Source: Roseicyclus mahoneyensis (lineage in GTDB: Bacteria; Pseudomonadota; Alphaproteobacteria; Rhodobacterales; Rhodobacteraceae). From it: a stretch of DNA of 64,000 nt. Positions 62,462 to 64,000 of this stretch are shown here, in pieces. Each line of letters starts with the position of its first letter. Position 1 is the stretch's first letter. The position numbers and the translations under genes were made by a program. Location of the stretch: the NCBI RefSeq assembly GCF_003148775.1, contig NZ_QGGW01000009.1:97972-161971 (forward strand), given 5' to 3'. Under the pieces are notes generated by a model, which was not told where the DNA came from, searched no databases, and saw only the letters and a program-made list of their open reading frames with translations.

Positions 62462-63859
62462 TCAGTCGGACGATGTGCCTTGAGAAGATCTTTCCTGCCG
62501 AATGCCTTCCTGAGAAGCTGCCGCACGCAGGACCGCGTTGACCAGTTGCGCCCCTGAAACGGGCTTTTGCAAAACCGCGGCAAAGTCCCGGAGGCTGACC
62601 TCGTCCAAAGTATCCGTGCGGGCTGTCACCAGTACGACTGGTACCGGCGGGTTCAGGGTGGCCGCAAAGCGTGCCAGCGCCGCGCCATCCGTTCCCGGCA
62701 TGTGCAGGTCGGTCACCAGCACTGACCAGTCCGAAGGCGCATCGGCGAGAACTTCCTTGACGAACTCCGGGTCGGTTTCGCAATAGACCTCCGCCCCCCC
62801 GGCCTCGAGCATCGATGCGAGGACCAGCGCGACATCTGGAAGATCATCAACCACGAGCGCCTGCAGCCCCTTCAAAAGCGTCGGGTCGATAGGGACCTTG
62901 AGATCAATACCCTGCGGCAACTTTGCCGCACGCGCGGCTTCGGCAACGGCAGGCTTGCTGGGCCATGCCACGGTCATGGTTGTCCCGGATCCCGGAAGCG
63001 TATCGACCCAAAGGGCCGCCCTGTTATCTTGCAGGATGCGGGCAACGATCGGCAGACCAAGACCGGTTCCCATCGATCCCTTGGTGGTGAAATTGCGTTG
63101 GAATATCCGCTCTCGCACATCTTCGGTGATGCCTGTCCCAGTGTCGGTGATCTTGAACAGCACGAACTCGGAGTTGTTCCGCATCAAGAACCCAGCATCG
63201 GGATGCCGCGCAGGCGCGTCGGTTTCCCGAGGCATGGCCGCAATCTCGACGGTCGCCGGATTATCCTTCGTGCCCGCATCGCAGGCGTTGATGACAAGGT
63301 TCACGATCACTTGCAGAATCTCGGTCGGATTGCACCAAATCGGCAAGACGTCCTCAGGCAGATGAACCCGCACATCGTGACGCTCGGCACGGGGCCGTCC
63401 GATGAGTTCAACGGCTGTCGGGATCAGTTTGCCAAGGTCCTCACCCGAACGTGGGATATCTGGGCGGACAAGCTCGTCCAGCCCCGATATCAGATCGCGC
63501 GACATATCGATGGCACGGCGCATCTGGTTCAGGCTTTCCGCGATTTCGGCATCACTTTCGCCCAAAGGCTCCAGCTTTTCGAGGTTCCACAAGACGAGGC
63601 CGATATGGTTGTTGAGGTCATGCGCGATGCCTCCTGCGACCTGAGCCACGGTCTCGCGCTGGTGGGCGCGCTGCAGATCCTCGCGCAGCTCGGCCTGGAT
63701 GTCTTGGCTGCGAAGCCGCCGCTCCTGGTCCTCGGTCACATCAAAACTGACACCCGAAAGAATGCGGACCGACCCATCGGCATCCCACCCGCTCACGCCG
63801 GCAAAAACCTCCATCCAGCGCCATTGCCCCGGTGTGAGCTGACGCCGAAGCGTGATAGT
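62462..63859 (-). pseudogene. Hybrid histidine kinase truncated at the 5' end by an IS element
   Basis: What remains is the end of a PAS/PAC domain (QWRWMEVFAGVSGWDADG), a HisKA segment with the phospho-acceptor His in GGIAHDLNNH, an HATPase domain (N box VNLVINACDAG, G boxes DTGTGI and GTGLGLPIV) and a C-terminal receiver with phospho-acceptor Asp in LVTDLHMPGTDG. Upstream of ~63859 the sequence becomes IS3-type; the frame runs a few codons into the IS and could start at a TTG there. The sensor part is lost, so signalling is probably broken. It is convergent with the EF-hand/ERV gene. Confidence 0.85.
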
Positions 63860-64000
63860 TGAGCTACTCCCCAACTCTTGGACAGATTCCGAGGGTGATT
63901 TAAGCTACTGCCTGGACCTGCTGATCGGTTTGGGTTGCGTTGAAGTAGACCACGGCGGGCGGCTGTCCGCCATGGGCGGCATGGGGCCGCTGGTGGTTGT
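63860..64000 (-). mobile_element. End of an IS3-family insertion sequence (continues beyond window)
   Basis: The terminus begins TGAGCTACTCCCCAACTC at 63860 and abuts the interrupted kinase. It contains the 3' end of an OrfB transposase. The other end and the target duplication lie outside the window, so the exact boundary is inferred. Confidence 0.8.
63900..64000 (-). CDS. IS3-family transposase OrfB, C-terminal fragment (5' end outside window)
   Basis: The last 33 codons, ending at TAA (63902-63900), read NHQRPHAAHGGQPPAVVY and continue for 14 more residues. The RPH...GGQPPAVVY ending is typical of the integrase-core (rve) transposase of IS3-family elements. Only this tail is in the window. 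Confidence 0.88.
   Translation of the reverse strand, partial: NHQRPHAAHGGQPPAVVYFNATQTDQQVQAVA

Noticed and set aside
1..64000. CRISPR arrays, tRNA or rRNA genes, prophage
   Set aside because: No repeat-spacer pattern, cloverleaf, rRNA sequence or phage structural gene was recognised.

Overview
The window is a GC-rich stretch of an alphaproteobacterial genome. It most resembles the Roseobacter group of Rhodobacteraceae: form I CO dehydrogenase, many TRAP and ABC importers, ATGA-coupled operons and heavy catabolic loading. This is inferred from gene content, since no rRNA, tRNA, origin or taxon marker is present. Chromosome versus megaplasmid cannot be decided. No CRISPR array was seen.

Left third (1-31 kb), all scavenging functions. 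(a) 1-5,935, minus strand: aerobic CO dehydrogenase, order coxC-coxM-coxS-coxL-coxD. CoxL carries the form I AYRCSFR active-site loop. (b) 6,100-10,583, minus: an RpiR regulator, a TRAP importer (dctPQM) and an Asp/Glu/hydantoin-racemase-like protein. (c) 10,831-15,345, plus: a clear guanidine-I (ykkC) riboswitch, then an ABC importer, a ureohydrolase of the guanidine-hydrolase (GdmH) type and a small protein with 17 His in its first 32 residues. I read this as a guanidine uptake and hydrolysis operon with an undescribed metal-handling partner. (d) 15,365-24,025, minus: an iron/phosphonate-type ABC importer with an inositol-monophosphatase-like phosphatase, and a phosphonate importer phnDCEE preceded by a four-repeat Pho box. 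(e) 24,201-30,405: a sialic acid cluster, nanA divergent from nanR-siaPQM-nanE-nanK, with an inverted repeat between nanA and nanR.

Middle (30.4-43.5 kb). A LysR gene stands divergent to a dppABCDF-type importer whose operon ends with two deacylase-type zinc enzymes (N-formylglutamate amidohydrolase and aspartoacylase/AstE families). A glucuronate branch (uxaC, uxuB, kdgK) follows.

Right third (43.5-63.9 kb) is the least explained part. Two divergent gene blocks flank an AT-rich promoter region at about 54 kb. The minus block runs from a MetX-fold acyltransferase through an alpha/beta hydrolase, a DJ-1/PfpI protein, a ThDP-dependent decarboxylase, GlgX, an AGE-epimerase/STAS fusion and a second DJ-1/PfpI protein to a truncated GlgC-like nucleotidyltransferase. 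The plus block runs from an EthD-type protein through two GMC oxidoreductases, two small Nif11-like peptides sharing an LWxxMWGxS motif, a TMEM175-like channel and a small membrane protein to a 770-residue protein joining an EF-hand to an ERV/ALR-like CxxC domain. A hybrid histidine kinase converges on it but is truncated at its 5' end by an IS3-family element running off the window. This region is the best candidate for an undescribed system.
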